Source of the DNA: DATMER01 sp031390755
GTDB lineage: Bacteria; Acidobacteriota; Thermoanaerobaculia; Multivoradales; UBA5704
Assembly (NCBI GenBank): GCA_031390755.1
Contig: JANMTS010000074.1
Coordinates: 133,941 to 197,940, forward strand
Reading direction: 5' to 3'
Length of the DNA stretch: 64,000 nt
Part shown: positions 25,592 through 34,751 of the stretch, piece after piece
Layout: each line of letters starts with the position of its first letter
How positions within the stretch are numbered: position 1 is the stretch's first letter
The notes under the pieces: generated by a model
The model's input: the letters and a program-made list of their open reading frames with translations, nothing else
What the model was told of the DNA's origin: nothing
Databases searched by the model: none
Made by a program: the position numbers and the translations under genes

Positions 25592-26257
25592 CTACCAGTC
25601 GCTGAATTCCGTCAGATCGCCGACCACCCGGTCGGCTCCTGCCGCACGCAGGGTCTCCACGGTGGTCCGTCCCGTGGCCACCGCCAGCACCGGAATGCCG
25701 TGGGCCTGGGCGCAGGTCACGTCGTGGATCGTATCGCCCACAATCAGCGTCTCTTCCGGACGGAAACGGCGGCCGAGATGGCGCTCGGCCCGGTCCAGCG
25801 CGAAGGGTGGGAGATCCGAGCGGTCCGTGGCGTCGCAGCCGAACGCGCCAAAGTCGAAGTAGCGGTTGAGGTCGAAGCGCGAGAGCTTCGTGCGGGCGCC
25901 CGGTTCCCAGTTCCCCGTGACCAGGCCGAGCGCGATGTCGTCGCGGCCCGCGAGATGCTCCAGCGCCTCGGCCACCCCGGGCAGCAGGCGCATCCCCTGA
26001 CGATCGAGCTGCTCCTCCAATCGCGCCACGTAGCGAGTCCGGACCTCAGGCAGCCGTGCCCGCAGCTCCTCCTCAGCGATCCCGACCGGGCCAAGCAGGT
26101 CGAGGATGATCCGTGGATCGGTCCGGCCGGAGAAGTCGTACGTGTCGATGGCCCCGCCCGTGCCGAAGACCTCGGTCAGCGCCGAGCCCAGGATCGGCCG
26201 GACCTGCGGGCCGCAGTCCAGAAGAGTGCCGTCGATGTCAAAGAGGATGAGGCGCAT
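25592..26257 (-). CDS. HAD-family phosphatase, phosphoglycolate phosphatase-like
   Basis: A 221-residue protein. Motif I is ILFDIDGTLLDCG, motif II LGLVTGNWEPG, motif III probably the Lys in ARTKLSRF or the later basic segment, and motif IV IVGDTIHDV. A helical cap lies between motifs I and II. It is the last gene of the AtuA operon, nine bases after the hydratase gene. Substrate cannot be assigned from sequence. Confidence 0.85.
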   Translation of the reverse strand: MRLILFDIDGTLLDCGPQVRPILGSALTEVFGTGGAIDTYDFSGRTDPRIILDLLGPVGIAEEELRARLPEVRTRYVARLEEQLDRQGMRLLPGVAEALEHLAGRDDIALGLVTGNWEPGARTKLSRFDLNRYFDFGAFGCDATDRSDLPPFALDRAERHLGRRFRPEETLIVGDTIHDVTCAQAHGIPVLAVATGRTTVETLRAAGADRVVGDLTEFSDW

Positions 26258-26266
26258 CCGGTTCGG

Positions 26267-27079
26267 TCAGTCCCGCCACCGCGGCGGCTTCTTGGATTCC
26301 AGGAACGTGGCGATGCCGTGCTTGCAGTCCGCCGTGGAGCGCGACGCGGCGTTCACTCCGGCGGCGTGGAGCAGCGACTGGTCGAGAGGGCGGCCGATCA
26401 CGTCCAGGATCAACTTCTTCGTGCGGGCGATCGACTCCGAGCTGGCGGTCTGCAGGATCTCCGCGGCCAGAGCCTCTCCCGCCTCGGCGAGATCCTCGGC
26501 CGGACAGAGCCGGTTGACGAGCCCGATCTCCTGGGCCTTCTGGGCCTCCACGAAGCGAGGGAAGAGCAGCATCTCCCGGATGTCCGAGCCCCGCAGGCGC
26601 AACGGCAGGTAGGTGGCGACCAGCGCCGCCACGAAGCCGATCCGCACCTCGCTGTAGAGAAATCGGGCGTCGTGGGCGGCCACCACGAAGTCGTGTGCCG
26701 TGGCGATGCCGCAGCCCCCCGCCACGCAGGCGCCATGGACCAGGGCAATCGTCAGGGCGTCCTGCCGCAGCACCGACTCGAACAGGTCGCGCAGCCGTAG
26801 CGAGTCGCGGAGATTCTCGTCTTCGCCCGCATCGCGCAGGGAGGCGAGATGCTCCAGGTCGGCGCCGGCCGAGAAGTTCTTGCCCGCGCCGGAGAGGATC
26901 ACCGCCCGGATCCCCTCCTCGCGCAACGGCGAGCGGTAGAGCGCGGTCAGCTCCTCGATCATCGCCGGAGACAGGGCGTTGGCCCGCTCCGGATCGTTCA
27001 ACGTCACCCAAAGAAGGTCGCGGTCGCGCCGGACGGTGAGCCGCTCGAAGGGCAGCCGATCGTTCGATCCGCCGGTCAT
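26267..27079 (-). CDS. Enoyl-CoA hydratase/isomerase family protein
   Basis: A 270-residue crotonase-fold enzyme. ILSGAGKNFSAGADLEHL is the first oxyanion segment, VHGACVAGGCGIATAHDFVV the second, and FLYSEVRIGFVAA holds a conserved Glu. It should hydrate or isomerise an unsaturated acyl-CoA. Overlap by ATGA with the AtuA-like small gene, and operon membership with AtuA, suggest a role in catabolism of terpenoid or branched acyl-CoAs, as in Atu/Liu pathways; this is inference. Confidence 0.87.
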   Translation of the reverse strand: MTGGSNDRLPFERLTVRRDRDLLWVTLNDPERANALSPAMIEELTALYRSPLREEGIRAVILSGAGKNFSAGADLEHLASLRDAGEDENLRDSLRLRDLFESVLRQDALTIALVHGACVAGGCGIATAHDFVVAAHDARFLYSEVRIGFVAALVATYLPLRLRGSDIREMLLFPRFVEAQKAQEIGLVNRLCPAEDLAEAGEALAAEILQTASSESIARTKKLILDVIGRPLDQSLLHAAGVNAASRSTADCKHGIATFLESKKPPRWRD

Positions 27080-27426
27080 CGCCGTTCCTCCTTCAAAGCG
27101 TTCAGCAGCGCGTCCGGAATCTCGACCTCCATCTGCAGGAGGCCCTGCGCGTGCGTCTTGCCCTGGGCGTCGTTCTTCAGGCTCTCGGTGCCGCCGCCGC
27201 CCAGGGAGTCCTTGAGGATGAAATTCATCGCCAGCAGGTTGGGAACCTCGTAGCGGTCCACGCCGCCGCGGGCGACCTGCCGGAAGTGCTCGCCGACCCG
27301 CTCGGCCGTGACCTGCTCGCGGATCACCTCGTAAAGCTCCGGCGTCCTGGCGATCAGGCCGACGTTGCTCGCATCGCCCTTGTCGCCCGAGCGGGCGTTC
27401 GCCACCTCGTACAGACGGACCTTCAT
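27076..27426 (-). CDS. AtuA-like small subunit (AtuA C-terminal-like domain)
   Basis: A 116-residue protein. The N-terminal ARSGDKGDASNVGLIARTPE signature is characteristic of the small domain found fused to, or encoded beside, AtuA/DUF1446 proteins. It overlaps the membrane-protein gene and the hydratase gene by ATGA on each side. It probably forms a complex with the AtuA protein encoded upstream in the same operon. Confidence 0.85.
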   Translation of the reverse strand: MKVRLYEVANARSGDKGDASNVGLIARTPELYEVIREQVTAERVGEHFRQVARGGVDRYEVPNLLAMNFILKDSLGGGGTESLKNDAQGKTHAQGLLQMEVEIPDALLNALKEERR

Positions 27427-27821
27427 CGGATCTCCTTCCTGCGCAGACTGAGAGCCACTCCCGTCAACCCGGCCGCCGCCAGCAGCGCGGCCAGCAGGCC
27501 GGCGGTCCGGGGCGCGGTGAGGGCGGGATGGTAGAGGCCCGGCAGCAAGGCGCGGAACCCCTGATCGAGCGATTCATGATGCCGGGCTTCGAGCCCGGCG
27601 AAGGCGGCGCCTCCCGCGGCGAGCAGCAGCAGGAGAGCTCCGATGAGACGCAGCCCCGGCAGCCCGGCTTCCAGGCCTTGGCGGAGCGTCAGCGTCCAGG
27701 CGATGCCGAGCGCCAGCGCCCAAAGCAGGAAGGCGGTCCGGTCGGCAACCGCGCTGGTGCCGAAACCGAGGAGGAGAATCGGCAGCAGGCCCCCAAGCAG
27801 GCCTCCGTACCAGGTCTTCAT
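27423..27821 (-). CDS. Small polytopic membrane protein in the AtuA operon
   Basis: A 132-residue protein with about four hydrophobic helices (GGLLGGLLPILLLGFGTSAV, FLLWALALGIAWTL, LRLIGALLLLLAAGGAAFAG and LLAALLAAAGLTGVALSL). It overlaps AtuA and the AtuA-like gene by ATGA on both sides. I do not recognise the family; its placement is unusual between two parts of a likely cytoplasmic complex. Confidence 0.65.
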   Translation of the reverse strand: MKTWYGGLLGGLLPILLLGFGTSAVADRTAFLLWALALGIAWTLTLRQGLEAGLPGLRLIGALLLLLAAGGAAFAGLEARHHESLDQGFRALLPGLYHPALTAPRTAGLLAALLAAAGLTGVALSLRRKEIR

Positions 27822-29209
27822 ACCTCTTCGACCGTGACCTCGATCCGGCTCTCGACGACATCGCGGTCGAGCAGGGCCGGCCAGTAGGCCATGATCTCCT
27901 GCGCTCGCGGCCGGCCGCCGGCAAAGCCCGTGACTCCGGGCGGGCCGGCGGTGATGAGCGGCGCGATCTCCTTGCCGAAGCGCTCGACCTTCCCGGGATC
28001 GGCGTCGCGCACTCCCAGCCGCAGCACCACCTCGGGCGGCTCGGTATTGGAGCCGGTGGAGCCGGCGGAGTCGGAGGTCAAAATACCGGGCAGGCAGGCG
28101 CCCGTGCCGAGCAGCTCGACGCTCCGGTCCTCGTCCGCGAACGTGACCCCGGCGCGCTCCAGCCGCTTCCAGACCATCTCGGCCGCCAGCTTCGCCTTGT
28201 CCACGGCGCGAGGGCCGGACATCGTGATCTGGCCGCTCGACTTGTAGCCGGCCAGATAGGAGCCCGAGACCTTGAGGAACGGCGTCTTCGGCAAGCCTTT
28301 GATGCCCGAGACGCGGACCCGGTCCTTCCCCTCCTGCTCCAGACGGATGGAGGTGAAGTCGGCGATCACGTCCGGCGTGATGTAGCCCTCCGGATTGCCC
28401 ATCTCATAGAGGAGCTGCTCGGAGACCGTGTCGACCGTCACCATGCCGCCGGTGTCCGGGTGCTTCGTCACCGTGAAGGTGCCGTCCTCGCTCGCTTCGA
28501 CCAAGGGGTAGCCGACGTTCCAGAGGTCGGGAACCTCCCACCAGCGGCTGAAGTTGCCGCCGGTGCATTGGGCGCCGCACTCGATGATGTGACCGGCGAT
28601 CGTGCCGGCGGCCAGGCGGTCCCAGTCGTCCTCGGGCCAGCCGAACTCGTGAATCATGGGCGCGAGCGCGAGCGCGGTGTCCGTGATGCGGCCACAGAGC
28701 ACGATGTGGGCGTCCTGGCGCAGCGCCTCGACCACAGGCCGGGCGCCCAGGTAGGCGTTAGCGCTCATCACCCGGTCGATCGTGGGCCCCAGAGGCTCGC
28801 CGGTGTCCATGTTTTTCAAAGCGTGGCCGGCGGACGCCAGCTCGCGCAGCCGGGGGAACACGTCGTCTCCCTCCACCACGCCGACCCGGATGCCGGAGAC
28901 GCCGAGCTCGCGGGCGATCTCGAAGATCTTCGCGCGACAGGCGCGGGGGTTGAGCCCGCCGGCATTGGCCAGGATGCGCACGTTGCGCTCCTTGACCTCG
29001 GGAAGAACCCGCCGGACGAACCCGAGAAAGTCCGTGGCATAGCCCAGACGCGGGTCCTTGAGCTTCTGCCTCATCATGATGGAAAGGGTGACCTCGGCAA
29101 GATAGTCCATGCCGATGTAGTCGATGGGCCCGCCGCGGAGAAGCTCCACGGGCGCATCGACGTTGTCTCCCCAGAATCCCTGGCCGTTACCGATTCGGAT
29201 GGATCTCAT
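27818..29209 (-). CDS. atuA: AtuA/DUF1446 family protein
   Basis: A 463-residue protein starting at ATG 29209. RIGNGQGFWGDNVDAPVELL, the DYLAEVTLSI segment, ILANAGGLNPRACRAKI and the HIIECGAQCTGGNFS motif match acyclic terpene utilisation AtuA (DUF1446). In characterised bacteria, AtuA belongs to citronellol/geraniol degradation clusters, but its reaction is not settled. Here it heads an operon with an AtuA-like small subunit, a hydratase and a HAD phosphatase. The acyl-CoA carboxylase beta subunit at 33025 might act in the same pathway. Confidence 0.87.
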   Translation of the reverse strand: MRSIRIGNGQGFWGDNVDAPVELLRGGPIDYIGMDYLAEVTLSIMMRQKLKDPRLGYATDFLGFVRRVLPEVKERNVRILANAGGLNPRACRAKIFEIARELGVSGIRVGVVEGDDVFPRLRELASAGHALKNMDTGEPLGPTIDRVMSANAYLGARPVVEALRQDAHIVLCGRITDTALALAPMIHEFGWPEDDWDRLAAGTIAGHIIECGAQCTGGNFSRWWEVPDLWNVGYPLVEASEDGTFTVTKHPDTGGMVTVDTVSEQLLYEMGNPEGYITPDVIADFTSIRLEQEGKDRVRVSGIKGLPKTPFLKVSGSYLAGYKSSGQITMSGPRAVDKAKLAAEMVWKRLERAGVTFADEDRSVELLGTGACLPGILTSDSAGSTGSNTEPPEVVLRLGVRDADPGKVERFGKEIAPLITAGPPGVTGFAGGRPRAQEIMAYWPALLDRDVVESRIEVTVEEV

Positions 29210-29290
29210 AAGCCGCGCAAGCCTAACACGCCGCGTGCCGACGAGCAGGGTTAGAATCTTGCATGCGGTCATCCTCGAAAGGAGGAGTGC

Positions 29291-29791
29291 ATGGGTTTGA
29301 TCAAGAAGACCAAAGAGAAGCCGGCCAAGGCTGCCAAGTCCGAGGAAACCGGCTCCCCCGAAATTTCCCAGAAGCAGTTTCTCGAGAACCTGAACATCGA
29401 CCTGGCCCACGAGTACGGAGCGGTCATCACCTACAGAACCTACGCCAGCCAGGTTCAGGGCCAGTGGCGGATGGAGCTCCGCAACTTCTTCGAGGCGGAG
29501 GTTCCCGACGAGCTCGGGCACGCCCAGATCCTGGCGGACAAGATCGTCGCGCTCGGCGGCACTCCCACCACGAACGCGTCGCCGGTCAAGGCGGGCCGCG
29601 ATGCCAAGGAGATGCTCGCCAACGCCCTGGAGGACGAGATCGAGACGATCGGCCGCTACGTCACCCGCCGCAAGCAGGCCGAGGCCCTCGGTCACTACGG
29701 CCTGGCGGTCGACCTCGACGATCTGATCCGCGACGAGAGCAGCCACCGCGACCAGATCCAGCTGATCCTCCGGCGCTGGGACACCGGCTAG
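29291..29791 (+). CDS. Ferritin-like domain protein
   Basis: A 166-residue protein with a strong ribosome site (AAAGGAGG) before ATG 29291. After a Lys-rich tail, the four-helix bundle carries metal-ligand-type residues in NIDLAHEYGAVITYRTYAS, EAEVPDELGHAQILADKIVA, ALEDEIETIGRYV and RDESSHRDQIQ, which resembles bacterioferritin/rubrerythrin-like proteins. It should bind iron or another metal. A hairpin terminator follows. Confidence 0.85.
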   Translation: MGLIKKTKEKPAKAAKSEETGSPEISQKQFLENLNIDLAHEYGAVITYRTYASQVQGQWRMELRNFFEAEVPDELGHAQILADKIVALGGTPTTNASPVKAGRDAKEMLANALEDEIETIGRYVTRRKQAEALGHYGLAVDLDDLIRDESSHRDQIQLILRRWDTG

Positions 29792-29803
29792 TCGGCCGCC
29801 CTT

Positions 29804-29831
29804 CCCCTCTCTCAGTTTCCTGGGAGAGGGG
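29804..29831 (+). terminator. Hairpin terminator after the ferritin-like gene
   Basis: CCCCTCTCTCA (29804-29814) pairs with TGGGAGAGGGG (29821-29831) with one mismatch across a six-base loop, followed by ATTTCCCC. It lies 12 bases after the stop. Confidence 0.55.
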
Positions 29832-29953
29832 ATTTCCCCATCCTCGACGTTTCTCCTCTTCGAGCGGCTCGATCGCTTCGATCGCCTTCGAACGCCGCCG
29901 TGCGTTCAGACATACAATCAAAGGAGCACACTCTTGAGAGAGGAGACTCCCCC

Positions 29954-30853
29954 ATGGCATCACGACGGCTGGAGGATCTGGTCCCCGAGGTCCAGGAGAT
30001 GGCGAAGAAGCACGTCCTGCTCTGTGCCGACGCCGGCTTCGAGCTGCTGATCTATTGCACGCTCCGCGACGGGCACGAGCAGGCCCGGCTCTACCGCCAG
30101 AGCCGTACCAAGGAGCAGGTCCAGAAGAAGATCGACCAGCTTAACGCCAAGGGCTTCCCAGCCCTGGCCAAGATCCTCAAGGATGTAGGATCGCAGAAGA
30201 GCGGCCCCAAGGTCACCAACGCGGGGCCGGGTGAATCGTTCCACCAGTACTCCCGGGCTTACGACTGCGTGCCTGTCGTCCAGGGCAAGCCGATCTGGAG
30301 CGCCGGCGGCGAAGGAGCGGCGCTCTGGCAGCAGGTCGGCAAGCTCGGCAAGAAGGCCGGTCTGGAGTGGGCCGGAGAGTGGACGACGTTCCGCGAGTTT
30401 CCCCACTTCCAGCTCACGGGCGGCAAGAGCGTCGCGGATCTCATGCAGGAGCGCTTCGGCGTCGCACCGGCCGGCGCGATGGGCATCGGCGCTCCCATGA
30501 TGGCGGGCGGACCGGAGTCCGACGCCCTGCGCAACGCCCTCTCGGAGCCCAACACGGTCTATCTCGTCTTCGGCTCGCAGGCCGGCGTCACGGACAAGAA
30601 TCTCCGCAAGGCGTTCGACCTCGCCACCCTGGTCGCCAAGGGTTTCTCTCCATCCGTGTGGCGAACCTTCCTCGTCTCGAATCCCGCGGGCCTCTCTCAG
30701 GATCTGCACGATCTTCTCTGGCCGGGAGGCGACACCTCGCCCGCCGTGCTCCTCGGGCTCGGGACCGGGCTCGGACATCCCCGCGTCCGCGGTCTCAGCC
30801 TTGCGGATCTTCCGGACGCCACCGCCACCGCCCAGGTCTTCGCTCAGGGCTGA
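29954..30853 (+). CDS. M15-family D-Ala-D-Ala/endolysin-type metallopeptidase
   Basis: A 299-residue protein starting at ATG 29954. The zinc and catalytic motifs are visible in SFHQYSRAYDCVP (SxHxxxxAxD) and in EFPHFQL (second His), the pattern of M15 enzymes such as CwlK and phage L-Ala-D-Glu endopeptidases. The C-terminal about 130 residues (after PAGAMGIGAP) are not part of that fold. No signal peptide is seen, so export, if any, would be non-classical. It shares an operon with the coiled-coil protein downstream. Confidence 0.82.
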   Translation: MASRRLEDLVPEVQEMAKKHVLLCADAGFELLIYCTLRDGHEQARLYRQSRTKEQVQKKIDQLNAKGFPALAKILKDVGSQKSGPKVTNAGPGESFHQYSRAYDCVPVVQGKPIWSAGGEGAALWQQVGKLGKKAGLEWAGEWTTFREFPHFQLTGGKSVADLMQERFGVAPAGAMGIGAPMMAGGPESDALRNALSEPNTVYLVFGSQAGVTDKNLRKAFDLATLVAKGFSPSVWRTFLVSNPAGLSQDLHDLLWPGGDTSPAVLLGLGTGLGHPRVRGLSLADLPDATATAQVFAQG

Positions 30854-30862
30854 GGACACGAC

Positions 30863-33010
30863 ATGAACCGGCGCATCCTTCTTCCCTTGCTCTTCCTGAT
30901 CCTCCTGCCCGGGTCCGCCCGCGCCTCCGACGCCCCCTTGCAGAAGGGCGTCCTTGCCCGGGCCATCCGCCTGGTCGAGCAGCCCGAGGAGAAGAAGGGG
31001 CCCTTCCCCATGCCGTTCGGGACCACGCCCCAGGACGTGGACATCAACTCGATGATCCACGTGAGGATCTCCACCGAGGATCTGCTCGCCGGACTGGCGG
31101 ACAGTCCGGCCCTCACTCCGGCGGCCCAGGAGACCGTGGCCCTCAGCAAGAGCGCCGAAGAGCTGAAGAAGGCCGACGCTCTTCTGCAGAGTGCCATCGC
31201 GAACGCCACGAAACTGGCGAAGCTCGCGGCGGACGGAAAGCAGGGCTCGCCGGAGTTTGGACAGATCGCCCGGGAAGACCAGACCGACGTTTCCAAGATG
31301 CTGACGATCGCGGTCGCCCACATGGACGCCCTGAAGGCTTCACCGCGGCCCGACTTCCGCGAGCACGCCGCTGGGGCGAGAGAGCGCTCCAACGCAACGA
31401 TCCTCCAGGGTCGTCTCGCCTATGCGGCCTTCCTCGTCGAGGAGATCGACTGGACCCTGGAACAGCTCGAAGCCGCCCGCGCCCGTCTGGAGAGGGAGTC
31501 GCCCAGCCTGGCCCTGGTCCTCTCGGCTTCGCTCGTGCGCCCCGGCGGCACGACCGAGGTTGGCCTTCCCCACTACAACGACATTCCCATCGGCGTGCCC
31601 AAGAGCATCGACAAGCTGAGCCTGGCGCTGACGCCCGAGCAGATCGCCTTGCAGCAGGACGCGGCGGATCTCGCCAAGGTGCTCAACAACGCGATCCAGA
31701 GGAGCGCCGAGCTTCAGGAGGCCGTCCGCGCGCTCCTCGCCTCCAAGGGGGTCGACGTTACCGCCCTGGAGGATGCCCTCGACCGGGTGAAGGAAGACGC
31801 GGACGATCTTCGCGCAACCGACTGGCACCAAGTTGGAAACGATCTGGAAGACCGGCTTCGGCAGGCAGCTCTGGATGCCACGGCCGAGCAGCGCAGACTC
31901 CTCGAAGAGACCGTCATCCCCGAGGCTGAGGCGCTTCAGTCGCGGGGCCAGGATCTCCGGCCCACCCTGATCGGGCTTCTCTCCAGCGTGCAGACCCTGA
32001 AGGCCAGCCTCTCCGGCAGCTCCAATCAGGATCCCGCCGCGCGGATCGTTGCGCTTCTCACCCTGGCGCAGGCCGGAGCGGATCTGGCTTCGGGAGATCT
32101 CTTCCGGACCCTCCGCGCCGAGCTGGACCTGTGGTCCAAGGCCGTGACATCGCTCAAGTCCCAGGTGGAGGGGATCCGGGCTTCGGCTCAGGGCCTGCCC
32201 GAAACTCTCCAGGAACAGATCGAGGAAATCCTCAGTCGGGCCGCCGAGGATCAGCTCGGTGCTTTGAAAACCCACCTCGTCGAGCTGCGCGCCGCGGCGG
32301 TCAAGGTCGGGGATCAGCTCCGGGCCGCGGTCAAGGATCTCGAAGGCGTCTCGGCTCTGGCGGTGGCGCTCGATCAGCCTCCTCCGGATACCTCCTTCCG
32401 GGTGGCCTTCACGGACATCAAGGACACCTGGCTGGATATCCGGACCCTCAACCCGCGCGCCGAGGACGACGTGGTCGTGCTGCGCGCCTGGCTGTACCAG
32501 ATGGCGCCGTCTCAGGAAGACCCGACCAGGCTGGTCGAAGGCGCGGAGTTGGACAGCGACCTCCAGCAGCTTCGCCTCCTGCGGTTCGGCTGGTACTCGA
32601 ACCCCGGGGTCGGCGTGGTCTATATGAGCTCGGTGAACGATCTGGCCGAGGATGACGACGGCCAGGAGAAGCAGACCCGGGCTTTCGCGCCGCAGGTGTC
32701 CTGGATGCTCCGCCACCGTGCCTGGAGGACGCCGTCGACCGAAGCTGCGCCGCCGCCCTTCCGGTTCGAGCCGCGCTGGTGGCACTCCCTGTCCCTGGGA
32801 CTGCACACGCTCTCGCTGGACCTGGACAACGACAACCAGCAGGAGTTGGGCCTGGGCGTCAGCGTGAGCCTCGTCAACGGCTTCCTCCAGATCGGCGGAG
32901 GCTGGGACGTGAGCCTGGACGACGAGCCCTACGTGTTCATCGGCACGAAGCTCCTCGACCTGGCAAGGAGCTTCGGGATCAGCCGCAAACCGGCGGCGCC
33001 GCCGGAATAG
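30863..33010 (+). CDS. Large secreted coiled-coil protein with beta-rich C-terminus
   Basis: A 715-residue protein nine bases after the M15 gene. It begins with a signal peptide (MNRRILLPLLFLILLPGSARA). Residues about 70-520 are long alpha-helices and coiled coil (for instance LEQLEAARARLERE and LDLWSKAVTSLKSQVEG). The last 90 residues (WWHSLSLGLHTLSLDLDNDN ... PYVFIGTKLLDL) look like beta strands of an outer-membrane-type sheet. I do not recognise the family. Likely periplasmic or outer-membrane attached. Confidence 0.65.
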   Translation: MNRRILLPLLFLILLPGSARASDAPLQKGVLARAIRLVEQPEEKKGPFPMPFGTTPQDVDINSMIHVRISTEDLLAGLADSPALTPAAQETVALSKSAEELKKADALLQSAIANATKLAKLAADGKQGSPEFGQIAREDQTDVSKMLTIAVAHMDALKASPRPDFREHAAGARERSNATILQGRLAYAAFLVEEIDWTLEQLEAARARLERESPSLALVLSASLVRPGGTTEVGLPHYNDIPIGVPKSIDKLSLALTPEQIALQQDAADLAKVLNNAIQRSAELQEAVRALLASKGVDVTALEDALDRVKEDADDLRATDWHQVGNDLEDRLRQAALDATAEQRRLLEETVIPEAEALQSRGQDLRPTLIGLLSSVQTLKASLSGSSNQDPAARIVALLTLAQAGADLASGDLFRTLRAELDLWSKAVTSLKSQVEGIRASAQGLPETLQEQIEEILSRAAEDQLGALKTHLVELRAAAVKVGDQLRAAVKDLEGVSALAVALDQPPPDTSFRVAFTDIKDTWLDIRTLNPRAEDDVVVLRAWLYQMAPSQEDPTRLVEGAELDSDLQQLRLLRFGWYSNPGVGVVYMSSVNDLAEDDDGQEKQTRAFAPQVSWMLRHRAWRTPSTEAAPPPFRFEPRWWHSLSLGLHTLSLDLDNDNQQELGLGVSVSLVNGFLQIGGGWDVSLDDEPYVFIGTKLLDLARSFGISRKPAAPPE

Positions 33011-33024
33011 CCGGAGCAGGTCGT

Positions 33025-34689
33025 CTACGTCTGAAGCACGCCGGTCCTGAGCTCCGGCACATGGGGATTCATCGCGGCGCAGGCCAGGGAGCGGGCGATC
33101 ACTTCCCGGGTCTGCGCCGGATCGATGATGGCGTCGACCCAGAGGCGCGCCGCGGCGTAACGCGGATTCATCGCCGCGTCGTAGCGCGCCTTGATCTCCG
33201 AGAGACGGGCCTGCTTCTCCTCCTCCGAGACTTCCGCGCCGCGGTTCTTGAGCTGGATCGAGAGCAGGGTCTTGCTGGCCTGGTCGCCGCCCATGACCGC
33301 GGTGGCCGCGGACGGCCAGGAGTAGAGGAACCGCGCGCCATAAGCCTTCCCGCACATGGCGTAATTGCCCGCGCCGTAGGAGTTCCCCACGAAGAGCGTG
33401 ATCTTGGGGACGGTCGAGTTCGCCACGGCGTTGACCATCTTCGCGCCGTCCTTGATGATGCCGCCCCGCTCGGCACGGCTGCCCACCATGAAGCCGGTCA
33501 CATCCTGGATGAACAGGAGCGGGATCTTCTTCTGGTTGCACAGCTCCACGAAGCGCGCGCCCTTGTCCGCGGCCTCGGAGTAGATGACGCCGCCGATCTG
33601 CAGCTCCTTGTCTGCCGGGCCGGTGCCGGTCTTCCGCGGCACGATCGAGCGCTGGTTGGCCACGATCCCCACCGCATGGCCGCCGATCCAACCCGTGCCG
33701 CAGACCAGCGTCTGGCCGTAGGTGGCCTTGTACTCGTCGAGCTCGCTGCCGTCGAGCAGCCGGGCCAGCAGCTCGTAGGTGTCGTACGGCCGCGACCGGT
33801 CGATGGGCATGATGCCGTAGAGATCCTCGGCCGCCTGGAGAGGCTCCACCGGCTCGCGGTAGGCGAACGGCGCGCGCTCGCCGGCCGCGAGCTGCTCGAA
33901 CTGACTGCGGATCTTCTGGAGGCAGGTCAGGTCGTCGGGATGGCGGTGGTCCACGACACCCGAGATGTCGCACTGGACCAGCGCGCCGCCCAGCTCCTCG
34001 TTGTCGATGCGCTCGCCGATCGCGGCCTGCACGAGGTGAGAGCCGGCCAGGAAGATCGACCCGGTCCCCTCCACGATGTGGCACTCGTCGCTCATGATCG
34101 GGAGATAGGCGCCGCCGGCCACGCAGGAGCCCATGATGGCCGCCATCTGGAAGATCCCCTCGGCGGACAGACGGGCGTTGTTGTAGAACGCGCGGCCGAA
34201 GTGCTCCCGGTCCGGGAAGATCTCGTCCTGGAGCGGCAGGAAGACGCCCGCCGAGTCCACCAGGTAGACGATCGGCAGCCGGTTTTCCATGGCGATCTCC
34301 TGCGCCCGCAGCACCTTCTTGCAGGTCAGGGGAAACCAGGCCCCGGCCTTCACGGTCGCGTCGTTCGAGACCACCACGACCTCGCGGCCGTGGATCCTGC
34401 CGATCCCGGTCACCACTCCGGCTCCCGGAGCGCCGCCGTACTCCTGATAGAAGCCGTGAGCCACCCAGAGCCCCAGCTCGAGGAACGGCGCCCTCGGATC
34501 GCAGAGGGCCTCGACGCGCTCGCGGGCGGTCATCTTCCCCTGCGACCGCTGCTTGTCCAGGGCCTTGAGCCCGCCCCCCTGGCGGATGACCTCTTCTTCG
34601 TCCCGCAATCGCACCACTTCGCCGCGCCAGTGCTCGGACTGGCGTTCGAAGGCATCGTTTCGTTTGAGCTTGGACTCCAGAATTCCCAC
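33025..34689 (-). CDS. Acyl-CoA carboxylase carboxyltransferase (beta) subunit
   Basis: A 554-residue protein of the biotin-dependent carboxyltransferase family (methylcrotonyl-/geranyl-CoA carboxylase type). The N-terminal half has RERVEALCDPRAPFLELGLW and VVVSNDATVKAGAWFP, and the C-terminal half holds LFIQDVTGFMVGSRAE and GNSYGAGNYAMCGKAY, which bind the acyl-CoA and carboxybiotin sites. The biotin-carrying partner is not in this window. With the AtuA operon nearby on the same strand, it may act on branched or terpenoid acyl-CoAs. Confidence 0.9.
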   Translation of the reverse strand: MGILESKLKRNDAFERQSEHWRGEVVRLRDEEEVIRQGGGLKALDKQRSQGKMTARERVEALCDPRAPFLELGLWVAHGFYQEYGGAPGAGVVTGIGRIHGREVVVVSNDATVKAGAWFPLTCKKVLRAQEIAMENRLPIVYLVDSAGVFLPLQDEIFPDREHFGRAFYNNARLSAEGIFQMAAIMGSCVAGGAYLPIMSDECHIVEGTGSIFLAGSHLVQAAIGERIDNEELGGALVQCDISGVVDHRHPDDLTCLQKIRSQFEQLAAGERAPFAYREPVEPLQAAEDLYGIMPIDRSRPYDTYELLARLLDGSELDEYKATYGQTLVCGTGWIGGHAVGIVANQRSIVPRKTGTGPADKELQIGGVIYSEAADKGARFVELCNQKKIPLLFIQDVTGFMVGSRAERGGIIKDGAKMVNAVANSTVPKITLFVGNSYGAGNYAMCGKAYGARFLYSWPSAATAVMGGDQASKTLLSIQLKNRGAEVSEEEKQARLSEIKARYDAAMNPRYAAARLWVDAIIDPAQTREVIARSLACAAMNPHVPELRTGVLQT

Positions 34690-34751
34690 GTCGTGTCTCC
34701 TTGAGCTGGCCTTCAGCGCCGGGGATTATATGGGTGTTACGATCCCGGACC

